Shown here piece by piece: positions 5,441-5,541 of a stretch of 5,541 nucleotides of DNA. A program made the position numbers and the translations under genes. Every line of letters starts with the position of its first letter. Position 1 is the stretch's first letter. The notes below the pieces were generated by a model. The model ran no database searches and was not told the DNA's origin. It saw nothing but the letters and a program-made list of their open reading frames with translations. This DNA comes from Phycisphaerales bacterium (GTDB lineage: Bacteria; Planctomycetota; Phycisphaerae; UBA1845): the NCBI GenBank assembly GCA_030612785.1, contig JAUWNF010000267.1, positions 1-5,541 on the forward strand. The letters are read 5' to 3'.

Positions 5441-5541
5441 CGCGCCCGGGCCGGGGGGCCCGGTTTCCCGGCGGGGGGGGGCCGGGCGGGGGGGGGGGGG
5501 GGGGGGGGGGGCCGGTGCCGGGGGGTTCGGCCGGGGGGGGG
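5441..5541. other. Poly-G contig end, probable sequencing artefact
   Basis: The last 100 or so bases are almost all G and C with a strong G bias. G runs include 5473-5481 (9), 5488-5511 (24) and 5533-5541 (9). The boundary with genuine sequence is gradual, at about 5430-5450. The pattern fits no-signal G calls of two-colour sequencing at a low-coverage contig end. No feature should be read from it. Confidence 0.8.

Noticed and set aside
5473..5541. G-quadruplex or structured G-rich regulatory element
   Set aside because: The G runs sit at the contig end and look like sequencing artefact.

Overview
This is a GC-rich bacterial window in which every supported gene lies on the minus strand. The organism is probably a planctomycete or a relative in the PVC group, at moderate confidence. 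The reasons are a TadG-like protein whose VWA domain is split by a very long acidic insertion, a GxxExxY-family remnant flanked by AATCTGCG-type hairpin repeats, and the high GC content. That placement rests on remembered family patterns, not on a search. The right end decays into near-pure G runs, which suggests a draft or metagenomic contig with an artefactual end.

Layout in transcription order, right to left. Positions 5441-5541 are poly-G junk. A good sigma-70-type promoter at 5345-5373, with a 12-bp perfect palindrome over its -35 box, drives a full-length UDP-glucose 6-dehydrogenase (5295-3955). That gene ends in a hairpin terminator at 3932-3953. Next comes a stretch of about 400 bp holding a beheaded GxxExxY gene remnant, flanked on both sides by hairpins built from 9-nt units. 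An NAD-dependent sugar-nucleotide epimerase most like UDP-glucuronate 4-epimerases follows (3361-2414). A 351-bp intergenic region contains a long bulged hairpin. Then comes a TadG-like, membrane-anchored VWA protein (2062-224) with a perfect Shine-Dalgarno. At the left edge is the first 29 codons of a lipoprotein gene (89 to beyond 1), with a clear SD and an LSGC lipobox.

Functionally, the dehydrogenase and the epimerase make a plausible two-step route from UDP-glucose through UDP-glucuronate to UDP-galacturonate for surface polysaccharide. The TadG-like protein and the lipoprotein are envelope proteins, possibly part of a Flp/Tad pilus system, although no other tad gene is in view. The most interesting structure is the hairpin-flanked GxxExxY remnant, which looks like the footprint of a small repeat-associated mobile unit.
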